DNA of 64,000 nucleotides from Polytrichum commune (lineage: Eukaryota; Streptophyta; Polytrichopsida; Polytrichales; Polytrichaceae), in contig OX485803.1 in assembly GCA_950295325.1 (NCBI GenBank), forward strand, positions 310,001 through 374,000, read 5' to 3'. The position numbers were made by a program, and so were the translations under genes. The notes beneath the pieces are model-generated. The model saw nothing but the letters and a program-made list of their open reading frames with translations. It was not told the origin of the DNA and ran no database searches. Of the stretch, positions 52,001-63,480 are shown one piece after another (within the stretch, counting starts at the first letter, position 1; each line of letters opens with the position of its first letter).

Positions 52001-55000
52001 ACATAGTTGCACACAGCACAGTGCAATTAGAGAGGTGTTTGGTTACTATTGTTTCTTATTGTGGGATCATGGTTTGAAATGGAAATTTCTCCGGCGGCAA
52101 ATTTTAAATGATTTTGATTTCAAAATCCATGAAGCCGATTTTAAAGAGAAACTGTATCTATTGCCTTGATTGTAATTGCTCTACAGAGGCTTATTCATAT
52201 TATATCAGGGATTAGAAGGGGCACTTGTATTGATTTAACAGAAGTTAATCGGGTCCACCTGGCTTTGCGCAGAAATTAATTAAACAGGAGGCTGAGTCCA
52301 AAGATCAAATCAATGATGCAGAGCTGGCCATAGTGGCTATATTAGCAGACAGGTGCTGCTTTGAGCTGCAGACAGGTCATGCAGAGGTAGCGCTCGGCAT
52401 TTTCCAAGCGGCTATGGAGTATACTCTGTTTGCTCCCTTAATTCAACCAAATGAAAGCAACAAGAGAAGGCTTTTTGAGGCTTTCTGGGAGAGCCAAGCT
52501 CCACGAATAGGGGAGGATGGTGCGCTGGGTTGGGCTGCATGGCTGGAAAGGGAAGAAGAACAAATTCGAAATGCACAAGCACAGGAGGCTTCAGAAGAAG
52601 AGCATCAACCAGGTATAGAATGTATCATAATGTATTATAATCTATTATAGAAATGGAATATGTTGAACCCTTGAAAGTTCAATTGAAGATAGCAAGGATT
52701 TCTCCCCAGCTGAATTTTAAATCCAACCTGGTGCTGGAGTTGTAGTTATTAGACCAACAGAAGCAGGGGATCTCTTTATCTAGCACCTGGTATGCTGTGA
52801 CTCTCAATGTAGCTGCTGAGAAAATGTAGATGCTTACACTTGCCGGATTCGCAATTCAGAATCTCCACTGAATAGTTGCCTCTATAATCGAATTCAATGA
52901 CTGGCTTTGTACTAAGGAAAATAAAATATGTACCCCATTCACGTCATCTCTACACAGATATCCATAACACATCATTACTTTGTCCTTGAAGGGTCTTTTT
53001 TCAAGAGTTTTCTACTTAGTGGTTGAGAATGCAGTTGAAATTGAACATGGCAGCGTGATGCAGCTAATTACTACTTAAGTCTTCAATAACTTTCACAGGG
53101 GATCTTTCAATTTCATTTTTGAGTTCTTAAACATTGATTTCTTGTGCAAGAGATTAATTTGACTCGATTTCACTAATTGCTCCATATCTGGACTTGGTCA
53201 CAGGTGGTTGGACAGGATGGTCTGAGCAGCCTATTCAAAGTGTAGCTGATAAGATGGTTACTGAGGATAATTTTGGCAGAGATGAGGAAGGTGAAGAGAA
53301 TGATGAAACCTCAGAGGGTGAGGATGCAGATGAGGATGAGAGCACATTGTTAGCAAAGTTGGGGTTATCTTCCATTGATGCAGGGAAAGAATTGGAGGTG
53401 AAGGATGTCGGAGTGTGGGAGAGGTGGGCCTCGGAAGAGAGAAAACGAGGCTCTGAGCAATGGTTTCCTGTTCACGGTACACATACTCTGTCTGTGCAAG
53501 CTGAGTGCAGACTTTGTTGTTTTGATTTACAAGTGGAGGAAGTCCAATCCTCTTTTAGGTCTGGTTTTTTTATATTTTTATTTCTAAATGATTTTAATCA
53601 TTTATGTATTAAGTGTTTTAACAAATGAGTTCATAGTTTGCTTCTGAAGGGAGGCTAATTTGTGTGGGTAATGGACCTGGCAGCACAGGTTAGGAACGAT
53701 GAGATGGATGAGAAGGATGGTGAGAAGGATGATGAAGAATTGGAAAGATTAGTGGCATTTGAAGATATTCAAGACACTCTTGTTTCCCTCACATCTGATG
53801 TGGCAGTGTGCCAGCTGGTTGGCAATTTCCTGGAGTTTTGCAATGTTCCTTTTCCAAACTGGTACAAACCCTACTGCTTGTGCTATGTGTCACCGATGAT
53901 ACTAATAAACATCAATTAGAAAGTGGACAGAGTTTGGGGCTAAATTAATATGCTAGAAGTTACACAAAACAAGAGAGTAATTGACTGGACCCTTTTCTGT
54001 TGTTCATACAGGTGTTCATCTAATCATTTTGGCACACAACAAGTGCTTGAGAGGTTAGAAGCTTTGACAGGCTCCTTAGGTAATATGGGAAGAAGACAAT
54101 TTCTGGGTGGTGGCATTCTTCATCAGATGGTTGACAGTGTCAAGAATTGTCATGTTACCTCTGGAGAGGCTGTTCTGAGGAGTCTTGTCGGCGATTCAGA
54201 GTGGTTTCTGGACTCTATTATGCGAGCTCGATTTGTCTGCAGTGCTCTACTGTTGCTACAAACAAGTTCTGTTAAATCTTTGTCAAAATGTCACTGGGCA
54301 TACACAGAAGTATTGCTTAGAATTCAAGGGTTAACATCTGAAAATGGGCTCAAAGAATCGCGTGCTTTAGCAAAGAAACTTCTGAAGGTTCACCGTCAGG
54401 TATATGTTTATCTTCTCTAAATGTCATTGTGGTCAGAAGCAAGCATTGTGAAAGTTGGTATGCAACTGGTCCTCAACCTTGCAAGCGAAATCTGTCTTTT
54501 TGAGCATTTGTGGCCAGCCTATATGTTTGTAACTAAGATGTGTAAATTTATGAGTTATATTTCTGCAGATTGATAATCTCTTAGATATAAAGGATAGTTT
54601 ATACGGGCATAATGTGATTTGGCTTTATGATGGTGAGTCCTTGAACCATCTTAGATTACATTAGCCACTAACTTGAATCTTTTTTGTGGGTTACCAGGAT
54701 ATTGCACTGTGGGCTGCTTATGCAGTTGTAGAAGCAGCAGCTGGAAACATTGACACTGCACGAAAAGTGTTAGATACAACGCTGACATCCCTTCCCTCTC
54801 TTCCCAGTGTACGCAAACAGATTTTTGGCTTGGGTCCCTGTCCAAGTCTTGCTTCTTTTTCCCAGAAAGTTTCCCTTGAATGAGGCTTCAGTCATTGCTT
54901 AGAACTGATCATATTAATTGCTACTAATGTCAAGGGTATGATCTAACAGTAAAGATTATGCAGGAACAACAATTGGATGCACCGTTGCTCTATCTGGCAT

Positions 55001-56335
55001 GTGCAGACATGGAGATCTCCTATGGTTCAAGAACTCGTGCTTTGCATGTCTTGTGCTATTTTGGAGCTGGAATTCCATATACTCTTTCCTTATCTACTGT
55101 AGATGGTTCTGTGCCACCCACCCTGGTGGCAAAGGCGAGGTTTGGATTTCAGCAGCACCTGCAAAACTTTCGCAGGGCACGGATTTGTGGATCAGATCCT
55201 GGTCTTGTCAATCTGGGTAGACCTGCTTTTGGAGGGGCCCTCACCGACCGATGGGTGGCTATGGTTACCTGTGTTGCAATGTTTGAAGAATTGAGCTCAG
55301 GATGGGAAGCTGCCATGTCTATTTTTGAAGAAAGCCTTGCATTCACACTTCCTGGTACTCTTCCATCTTCTATTCTGGTGCTATCCTGTTGAGCAGAGCA
55401 TCTGAATTGCAGCAGTGGTGTATCTGCCTCTGAGATGTTTGTAATTTCTGAACTTTGAGAAATTTCTCTGTTGTGATAGGTAAACGGAAGTACAGCAAAG
55501 CTTGTGAAGCACTGATGGAGCGGTACATAGCCTTGATGACAAGGAGTACACTTGTCAAGCCTGCAAAAGTTCGGCAGATTAGTTTGCGGGGGTTAATGGA
55601 ATATCCTTACAACTCTGGATTACTGCAGATGTTTGTTCAAAACTCTTCGTCAACGCACAACTTGCGTCGGTTCTTTGATGATACTGCAAAAAAGTGCGAC
55701 TCTATCTTGTGCACTGTGTTTCTATGAGTTTTCTACTTGGATGTCTAAGCAGTTCTGAATTTAAAGTATCCTCAATCATCAATAGACTAACATGTGTATA
55801 TTTATCTGCTTTGTGCTTCAGGACTCCATCAACATTGCTCTGGATGTTCGCCCTAGAGACGGAGCTGGGGAGCACAAGAATTGGTAATAATTCTCGAATT
55901 CGAAGCCTGTTTGAGCGGGCTTTAGAAACCAAGGCGACGCAACAGTCAGTTATCCTTTGGCGCACATATCTTTCATACGAGTTTCACATCAATAAAAACA
56001 TGGAGGGTGCACGCCGTGTCTATTTTCGAGCTATACATGCATGCCCCTGGTATGTACTTCTGAAATTCCTGTGCACTCTTTTGTCACTTCCTTCTTGTTA
56101 ACTTTAATTTTTGTTCTCATTCTGGTAGCTACTTCTACTATATATACTCCTCTGTTGATTACTATGTTTGACTTATAGGTCAAAGAAGTTGTGGCTGGAT
56201 GGATTCACAAAGCTGAGCTCAATATTGACAGCAAAGGAGCTTGCTGAGTTTCAAGAAGTCATGCGAGACAAGGGGTTGCGGATTCGCACAGATGTATATG
56301 AGATTTTACTTCAAGATGCAGATGATGATTCTTGA
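49051..56335 (+). CDS. NRDE2: NRDE2-like nuclear exosome/RNA silencing regulator (15 exons)
   Basis: Exons: 49,051-49,257; 50,020-50,519; 50,745-51,021; 51,358-51,495; 51,587-51,922; 51,984-52,034; 52,288-52,612; 53,204-53,476; 53,684-53,861; 54,012-54,399; 54,698-54,808; 54,964-55,354; 55,480-55,708; 55,822-56,049; 56,179-56,335. The sum is 3,789 nt, and every split codon is consistent (1,262 aa). Hallmarks are a Lys/Arg-rich stretch (about residues 157-173), FGSLYR-MDVARY (about 231-242), VWLDFANFQDE, GGWTGWSE, an acidic segment, FEDIQDTLVSLTSD, DIALWAAYAVVEAAAGNID, HACPWSKKLWLDGF and the end LRIRTDVYEILLQD. HAT/TPR-like helical repeats dominate the C-terminal half. Known for the family: nuclear RNAi in worms, and a partner and restrainer of the exosome helicase MTR4 in animals; plant versions affect exosome and small RNA output. 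The donor of exon 5 (GTTGGT) is weak, and exon 6 has a CAGCAG tandem acceptor. The start at 49,051 is chosen from an in-frame cluster; an ATG at 48,982 is also open. Confidence 0.9.
49266..49600 (+). repeat. Tandem duplication inside NRDE2 intron 1
   Basis: A unit of about 165 bp starting GATCCTTTCTTCC (about 49,266) repeats from about 49,430 (GATCCTCTCTTCC). Shared blocks are GGACTGTGG.TAGTTGTTG and GATATGTGTTT.ACAG. Each unit ends in an acceptor-like TTTNACAG. Confidence 0.7.
54569..54632 (+). other. Candidate 64-nt cassette (poison) exon in NRDE2 intron 10
   Basis: A good acceptor (TTATATTTCTGCAG) and a consensus donor (GATG|GTGAGT) bracket an open 64-nt segment between exons 10 and 11. 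Because 64 is not a multiple of three, inclusion shifts exon 11 into a frame that meets a TGA within about 20 codons. Skipping it gives the conserved join HRQ-DIALWAAYAVV. Confidence 0.35.
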
Positions 56336-56848
56336 GATTTCAAACCACAATCTGAAGTTGAAGATCAAGTTTTCTGAGCACTACTTTCCACATGACTGGT
56401 GGGTTTTTATTAGATGCAACTGAATTGAATTATTCTATAGTAGTTTTGCCTCCTGAAGAAATCATGTATTGTTGCAGTAGGACGTTACTCTGAATATTAC
56501 CAAATAACTTCTGAATTGTTAACATTTATGTACTTTAGTAAGAATGTCCCTGCTTGGTGTATGCTTGTTTTCAAGAATCTGAAAGCTTTCCATCCTAATA
56601 CATGACCTATAACTAAACTTGTTGGTCCCCTTCATTTCTCTCAATTACAATCACTAATTTGACACTTTTTTGATAGGTATTACAAGTGCGGGGGTCTTGA
56701 GTGGGGACTGAGCACAAGCTATTTATCCCAACATTTCTCTGCAGAATATGGTCATAAGCCACCAGATGCAGTCAAAGTTACATGGAAGGATCACAACACT
56801 TTCGGAGTGGAGAGAAAATTCACAAAACCAACTGATCAATCATTATGA
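56292..56848 (+). other. Spliced 92-codon ORF overlapping and following the NRDE2 stop
   Basis: In the frame shifted from NRDE2, ATG at 56,292 leads to FSEHYFPHDW. A GACTG|GTGGGT donor at 56,398 and a strong ACTTTTTTGATAG acceptor (exon from 56,677) rejoin in frame to YYKCGGLEWGLSTSYLSQHF, and the frame continues to a TGA at 56,848. The second segment looks protein-like in composition. It may be a spliced 3' UTR, a downstream ORF, or a fragment of an unrelated gene. I do not recognise the sequence. Confidence 0.35.
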
Positions 56849-58480
56849 GGCCAATTCATGGTTGTCTTGATATTGAAGATATCTACTTTTTACATCTCTG
56901 GTGGTAATAAGCACCATGGTTGTGGTGACTGAAATCTTTTTTTTTATACAAGCCCTCTTCAAAGCATTCCATGCAAGAGGATTTTCAACAAAGGCATCAA
57001 GTTCAGGTTAGCATAGACAAAGTAACTGTCAGCTCTATGACAGCATGTTTGTACATTTGAGATATTTTCATTGGCAAACTTATCGACCCATATGGTGCAC
57101 AGATATGCATGGCAGGAGAAGTACAGAAAGAAGCTGTTTGTCAGCCTTATTCTTATGTGGATTATAGAGCCAAAGTCTAGGAGGTTTGTGCATGACTAAC
57201 CTTTTTACTCCACTGTCCATTCAAGGTTCATATGGGTTGCCACTTGTATGTGGGTTGCTAGTTCTATATAGCCTCCTTCCCCATCCAATCATCCTCTTCA
57301 TTTTGGCCACCTTGACCATGGTACATATCGCCGGCCAAACATGATCTTACCAAGGCCAGACATACACAGTGCTGTCATGGCCAAATTCCATCGTCAGGAA
57401 TTTGTAACCTTCTATCAGGTGCTCATGTTCACGATTCTGTTGCTCTTCGTTAGGTGTCATGATTTTGCCCAAGAGAATCTTAACTTCCACATACGGCACA
57501 AGCTGGGCAAGCACACTGCCTTCTGCCCTCAGCCTCATCCCCAGTCATGTGGCCATCCACAGACAATGCTTTGGCAGACGAAGCTTGCCCATCTGGGCAT
57601 CCTCAATTGATCACCACAAAATGGTCCCCTAGAAATAACTGTTTCTTAATTGCCGACATTGTCTCCTTCAATTCCCAATGGAGTGTTGCCAAAGTGGGTG
57701 GAGTGCCAAGATGCGAATCGAGAAGGAACTACAACATGTCGCCCCGTGTGAATTGAGCTCTAGTAGCAGAGCCTTGGCAGGCCTATCTGTCGCAAATTTC
57801 GACATTTTAGTTGCGTTGGCTACTCACAAGCAGAGTCTTCCTTGCAGGTGCTACTAACTTACTGGCAATTGATCTCCTATGACAGCAAAGGTTTGGATGC
57901 TGGGAAATGACACAGTTTCTTGGATGTCAATGCCTACTATTATCTATCAATGTGGTACTTCCCCTTTGTGCAAGTGATTCCTCAATGGAATCTACCTTGG
58001 CTTGATATTACGGGGTTTTCAGGAAGAAAGGGAGGGTAATTACAGGCCAGAATAGTACCCCTGAAATAGCATGTTCTTCAGAGCAAGATGAAACCCCATA
58101 GAAAGATGTGGAGTATATCTTGCCAAAAACAGACCATGTAAGGGAATGGTCGCTTATCACAATTCTGCTCTGTAATTTGGAGCCCTGTTGCGAGTGAGCT
58201 CCCTTTTGGCATCTTAGGGCTCAACTGCACTTGCTAGTTAGCAAGCAATTTTAGCTTGGCTAACATGCTTGTTAAGCAAAATTGGGTCCTCGGCAGTAAC
58301 CGAGCAACCGAGTTGTTAGCCTTAAGGAGCTTCAAGAGCTTCGAGGGCTTGTTAGTTAACTCACCTCTCTAGGTTGGTTTGCAAACTAATGTTATGGTTA
58401 TGTACTAAGCCCACCTGTTTGACATGCCCGATGGGTAAGGATCCCCTACCCTCTTTCAAAACATTTTCTTTCCAAAGCTT
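56849..58480. other. Intergenic stretch with a GC-richer decayed patch (57,230-58,050)
   Basis: The patch at 57,230-58,050 is less AT-rich than its surroundings and has medium-length open frames on both strands (for example 57,341-57,610 plus and 57,538-57,347 minus). None carries a motif I can name. It may be an old retroelement fragment. The flanks hold nothing recognisable. Confidence 0.35.
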
Positions 58481-58487
58481 TTCCCAG

Positions 58488-58489
<2 letters not shown>

Positions 58490-58522
<33 letters not shown>

Positions 58523-58548
58523 TTTTTTTTTTGGGGGGGGGGGGGGGT
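58490..58548 (+). repeat. (GT)n-T12-G15 compound simple repeat
   Basis: A GT run of about 14 units passes directly into about 13 T and about 15 G. Confidence 0.9.
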
Positions 58549-59654
58549 AAAACTTTCCTTTGAGAGCACTTGTGGGATTGCTTATTAAAAGTCTTTACAT
58601 ACAAAAATCTCATGAGAAGAAAGAAATGTTATACAGACAAATCGCAGAGTACATAATAGCCTCATGTATGTATATGGCAAATTCCAATTATGCAAACAAA
58701 CAAAATGTGAGAATTTGGGGAAAAAAAAAAAAAAAAAAAAACACCTAGATATGTATGCTCATAAATCTTTTTTTTTTCTTTTTTTTCATGCTCTTCTTTA
58801 GGACACATTGGGAACACATTTTTCAAAGCCCTTGTATTCAAACTCCTCATGACCAAAGAAAGACTATATATAAAAATCATAAACTACATAATTGTCTCCT
58901 GTTCTCTAGAGTTAAGTAGTAATTAAAAAAGAAATAAAAGCTAAGAAAGCAAGGAGTAAATATAAATAAATAATAAATAATAAAATATATCCCACATGTG
59001 AGTAGAAATCCATGGAGAAGGAAAAAAAAACCATTTCTTCACAAAATTAAAATTAAATAGCCAACCCTAACAACAGACTAAAGAAGTATTTTAGAAAATA
59101 AATGTAAAGGGAATAATAAGTATGTATCATTAAATAAAGAATAATTAAAAAAACCCCATATGTAAGATTCTCAGAAGAGAAGAATGAAAGAAAATGAGAC
59201 AATTGGCATAACGTAAATAGTATTCTTGACCAATTTTTTCCTAATCATTTATTTTTAGTTATTTCAAGTAAATCTCTAGATTGTCTCTACACCTTAATTA
59301 GTGGTCAAGGGGAGCATCCCTTATGGACACCTTCGGTTACACTTACCATTCCTCCAAAATTTGTACTTCCCTATTTAAATCTACATAACTAGCTGGAACA
59401 ATAAACATCCCACATGTATTTTTTGAAAAGTCAAAATTGCAATGTATACCCTTTTGTATTCTTTACACATTCTACACATAAGAACTTATTTGATTGCAAA
59501 CAACTGTATTATGTTGAGGTTTATTAATTATGCATCCAAATGATGCTAATGCACTTCTTCATTTGACAAAGCTAGCAAAGAAGCTATTCCACCACAATTT
59601 GAAGGTCTTATCATCAATGATGTAGTTGGGGAAGTTGATCTTGTGCGAAATTTG
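58549..59654. other. AT-rich intergenic stretch
   Basis: Long A-runs and T-runs (A20 at about 58,721-58,741; T-runs at about 58,769-58,788) and AAATAAATAAT low complexity. No gene. Confidence 0.6.
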
Positions 59655-59876
59655 ATAATCACCTATAGGATGGTCTGAGATGACCTTAAACTACCGGATG
59701 ATGGTGGAGAGATACCCAAATCTCAAGGAAGAGGTTGGCGGTTCGAATCCCAGCTGTGAAATCTCCTCTCTACTTGACGGAAAAACTTGCCAGGTGGTCA
59801 ACTGCCTTCTGTGCTTTGGCATTGGCCTGTCGGCCTTTTGTCTCAAAAAAAATAAAAAATAATCACCTATAGGATG
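59655..59876 (+). mobile_element. tRNA-derived SINE with 18-bp target-site duplication
   Basis: Identical 18-bp repeats ATAATCACCTATAGGATG flank a body of about 186 bp (59,673-59,858). The body contains GGTTCGAATCC at 59,740-59,750, which matches the pol III B box of tRNA genes, and ends in an A-rich tail (CTCAAAAAAAATAAAAA). An A box is only loosely recognisable near 59,700-59,712. The length, tail and duplication are those of a plant SINE mobilised by a LINE. The minus-strand ORF across it with LGFEPPTSSL is a by-product of the B box. Confidence 0.85.
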
Positions 59877-61365
59877 CTTCACATGTGAAGGAGTTGCAGT
59901 TGGAGCACATTGCAAAAAACAAAATTATTGAGTAGAATATATGGGAGAAACATTACAAGGAAAAAGAAAGGCATGTGTTTTATACATGGTCATTAAACAT
60001 GTCTTAAAATAATTTGGCGAACTCCATGTAATCGATTTTTAGTTTGGAAGTAAATAAATTCTTCACAAATTGAGATTATATAGCTTTGGGTTGAAACTCT
60101 TTAGGTGTAATGAGCACACGTAGATTAATGATGGGAATTGATAATGATTGTTTATGGATGATATAGATATAAATGTCAATTTGAATGAAAAATAATAGTA
60201 TAATTATTATTTATTTATGAATAAATTGTTTATAAGGGTATACATAATTATAATGTGTGCTTGGATGTCAAATTTCATTCAATTATGATTTGAAATGCGT
60301 TTCTTATAAACTGTGAACGTTAAATTAGTTCTAATCACATTAGGGACATTGTAGGGTCCAAGTCATGTAAAACTTACATGAGTGTCTTTTATGAAATCTT
60401 ACTCCCGTTTCTTTTATAGATGCAGAATTTGGATGTGGGAGCTTGTTTTTATCAAAAAAAATTATGATTATAGGGTGATTCCATTCACTCAACCAATGGA
60501 AAAAGTTCACTAGTTGCACATCAATGTTTCAATATAGATTTTTATTTTAAAAAAAGATTCATTTTTAGTTGAAAATTTTATTAATGGTCAATAGTGTGTA
60601 TATATATTCCATCTATTACTAAAAGACAATTTGAGCAATTTACATTCCCATTCACCCTTCCAATATGCTTAGGTAAACTAAAATGTGTGTGTGGCATTAC
60701 ATGAAAAACAACATTGACTAAGAGGAGGGAAAAAAATTCTCCATTTGAAATAGCCATGAAAAAAAATTCTTGATAAAAAACAACAAAAAGGCGACCCGAA
60801 ATCCAAAAAATTATAACTCCAATAGTTAGCCATCATGTAAACTACGCAAAAATTCAAGTGCAAGCTCAATTAAGGCATTGTTAGGTAACACACCGGTTAT
60901 ATTAACTAAGACGAATGCTAGCTAACAAGCAAGTGTAGTTAGCCCCTCAAGAGGTTCAAGTCAAGAAAAATGAGTTCACATGCTTGGTAGGTGAGGGATG
61001 GTGAGGTTTTCTTTATAACCAAAGTTTTGAAAAGAAGAAGAACTCCGGCCTCCGGAGGGGGCCGGAGTGAATAAAGTGTCTGTTCGTAGAACATCCTAGG
61101 CCAAGCCTTACGGCATTGGCTTTAGATGTAAAACTACTTCGCCCCTTTCAGGACGTAGACACTATATTTAGTAATCAATGTTGACTTTCGGTAGCTGGTG
61201 AGTTATATGTGGTTCTTGTTTGGATTTTTTTTGAATTTGAATTTGAATTTGAATTTGCTTTAGGTGTGGAAGTTTAATTATGGGGGTCTTGGAGATCATT
61301 AATAGTTTGTCGGTTTTCTAGCCTTCGTTTATGTATAAGGATGGAGTGCGCGTATTGTGTAGCAA
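59877..61365. other. AT-rich intergenic stretch with a GC-rich hairpin
   Basis: Mostly AT-rich and without genes. At 61,027-61,052 the inverted repeat ACTCCGGCC / GGCCGGAGT forms a stable hairpin, followed by about 100 bp of higher GC. (TTTGAA)n lies at about 61,231-61,256, just beyond the 3' end of the retroelement fragment. Confidence 0.5.
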
Positions 61366-62325
61366 TTATATAATTTGTTTAAATGTGTTTTTGATTTTCG
61401 TGATAGGGAGTGTAAATGTTGATTCCAAGTTTTTCATTGAGGGGATATGTGTTGTGCCTCTTGCTCCCGCAGCTAGTACCATGAGTGGGGCCACCTTCCA
61501 ACCTTTTGTGGTTATGTTGTTTATGAGTGGTTGGTATTTCATAATTTTTCTGTCTAAGGTTTCAGTGGCGAATATGTTGTTGCAGTATGTGAATTCTATG
61601 AACTGTATGGTGATATCGGGGGTGGGGGTTTCTGGGGGTGGGTGGTTATATGGGTGGCCTATGATGCATAGTATGTCGGGTTTGAGCCGAGCGTTGCAGT
61701 GACATCTTTGGGAGTTACATGTACATGGGAGTAGCCATGGTGGGACTGTATTTTCTTGCGGTTGGTCATTATGTATTCCTGCATTCATTAATGTGTAGTG
61801 CCTTGATGTACGGTTTGAGACAATGAGTTTACGTATTTCCCATACCGCTTTATTATGCCTTTTAGTGATTAATGCATGGATATGTTGTTGCTTGCATTTA
61901 AGTAGTACATGTAGCCATGTATCGGCATCTGTCGAATTGCATATGGGGCATGTCTTGATGGGAAGGCTTCTCTTCCAAAAAATAGTTGTTTTCAAGCATG
62001 ACCCATATATTGACCGGTTCGGAGTTTTACTAAGCATGTTTTTTGTTTATCTGTGACGTTAGGATTCGTCCAGAAGTCATTTGATAATGTTTTATCTATG
62101 TCGTCATTGTCCAGCCATTTGTGTAATTGATGCGTTTGATTTGCTATTGTAGCTAAGTTATGTTCATTGTCATGTTTGAGGATATGTTTGCTGAGGTGTC
62201 TAATGGGGCCTTTGTCAAGTGTTTCTTGCATGGAGTGCCACCAGTCTTTTTGTAGGTAATATGGTGTAGGGTGTGCGTGTTCATATGGGAGTGTAGCATC
62301 TCTGTGGTCTAGCTCACAGTTTTGA
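61366..62325 (-). pseudogene. 3' fragment of a non-LTR retrotransposon (reverse transcriptase C-terminus, zinc knuckle, endonuclease-like tail)
   Basis: The first piece (62,325-61,992) ends TCLVKLRTGQYMGHA-stop. The second (62,037-61,366, 223 codons) has CPICNSTDADTWLHVLLKC, a C-x2-C-x9-H-x4-C knuckle typical of the region behind LINE reverse transcriptases. It continues with KPDILCI and IQFIEFTYC, followed by a RKIMKY segment. A PD...E...K spacing like this fits a restriction-like (PD-(D/E)XK) endonuclease tail, as in R2-type elements, but this is my reading. An in-frame TGA and a frameshift near 62,000 separate the two pieces. The 5' end is lost before 62,325, as is common after incomplete reverse transcription. 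It is therefore non-functional. Confidence 0.65.
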
Positions 62326-62339
62326 ATATATTATGTGTT

Positions 62340-63480
62340 GTGTGGTTGTAGAAAGAGCAACAAGGTTATTGTGGCATGCTTCCATTTTTAGTTTTTGTGT
62401 TATTGAGGCCCCGGTAGAAATTTATGCATATAGATTTTATCGTATTAGAATGTAGGTGGGAGGAACATAGGAAGACATAAAAAGTAGATGGAGGTGATGA
62501 TGTTTTTGGAGCAAGTGCACTTGCCCTTAGATCTGCATGCATTTAGTACTCACCTCTTAAGAAAGATTGATACTTTAGAAAAGATAACAAAGATGACATT
62601 GTAGCATGCTCCTAATTTTAGCTTTTGTTTTGGTTGTTGGAAAAGGTCCACAAATGAGGTACATGTGAATATATAAATGTTGGCGTCTTAGAATGTACAC
62701 ATGATGAATATGATAAGACACAAAAGTAGATCATCCATTGAGAGTGAGCACACTTAGGGGTTGAGAAAAGAAAGAGTCTCAATATCAATGGCATGTTTGC
62801 ATCCTTTATCTATTTCTTCCTCCTCCCTTGGGTGACGATACGCTTCAAGGTGCATTGAAATCTCATTGGAATGTCATGATCTGGACTTGTTAATGAAGGG
62901 AAATAATGGCGGATGCAAACAATGTGTTGTTGTTTTTTTGCAAAGGGTGCATTGCACCAACACAATTACTTGGAGGTGGTGAAATGTTGCAAAAATGTGT
63001 TGAATCATGACCTTAAGGTCCCATTGATGAGCTGGAGGTGAATATGTAGATGTTACTTCCTTAGAACGTACGCAAGTGAAACGTGAGGGGATATAAAAAA
63101 CAGATGATGCATTCAAATGTTTGTGTTAGCAAACATAGACATTATACTTTTGTAAAAATGTATGATTAAAAGAAAAATAATGTAGTTGATGTGACATACT
63201 CCTAGTAGTTTTAAAATTTGTTAATCTTTGTTTTTGTTCCTTAAAGGGGTTTAGTAATGAAGTAGAGGTGAATATACATGTGTTATTAGCTAAAATAGTA
63301 CACAAGAGGCACATGAGTGGACACCAAAAGGTAGATGATGGATTCGGAGTGAGCATAATAAGAAGTTAAATAAGAAAGAGTGCTAGTATCCATAGGTTCT
63401 TCTTCTTGGCGGACACTAAACCTCTCCATAAAACATTCAAGGGGAGGTGGATAGGGGTCGGGACCCATGATCTGGCACCC
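62340..63480. repeat. Degenerate tandem repeat, about four units of 250-370 bp
   Basis: A recurring block GTGAATAT...TTAGAA.GTAC...ACA.AAAGTAGATGATG is found near 62,430, 62,670, 63,040 and 63,265. Each is preceded by a TGACAT.CTCCTA...TTTTGTTTTTGTT-type block (best at about 62,590 and 63,190). The units are strongly diverged. No conserved ORF. Confidence 0.5.

Noticed and set aside
57341-57610. 89-codon ORF in the GC-richer patch
   Set aside because: No motif or splice support, and the opposite strand is equally open. It is described only as a decayed patch.
59691-59915. Minus-strand ORF containing LGFEPPTS
   Set aside because: This peptide is the known false signature produced by translating a tRNA-type B box in SINEs.
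58200-60970. Weak inverted similarity between about 58,215-58,260 and 60,905-60,945
   Set aside because: The match is short and diverged, and I could not define element ends.
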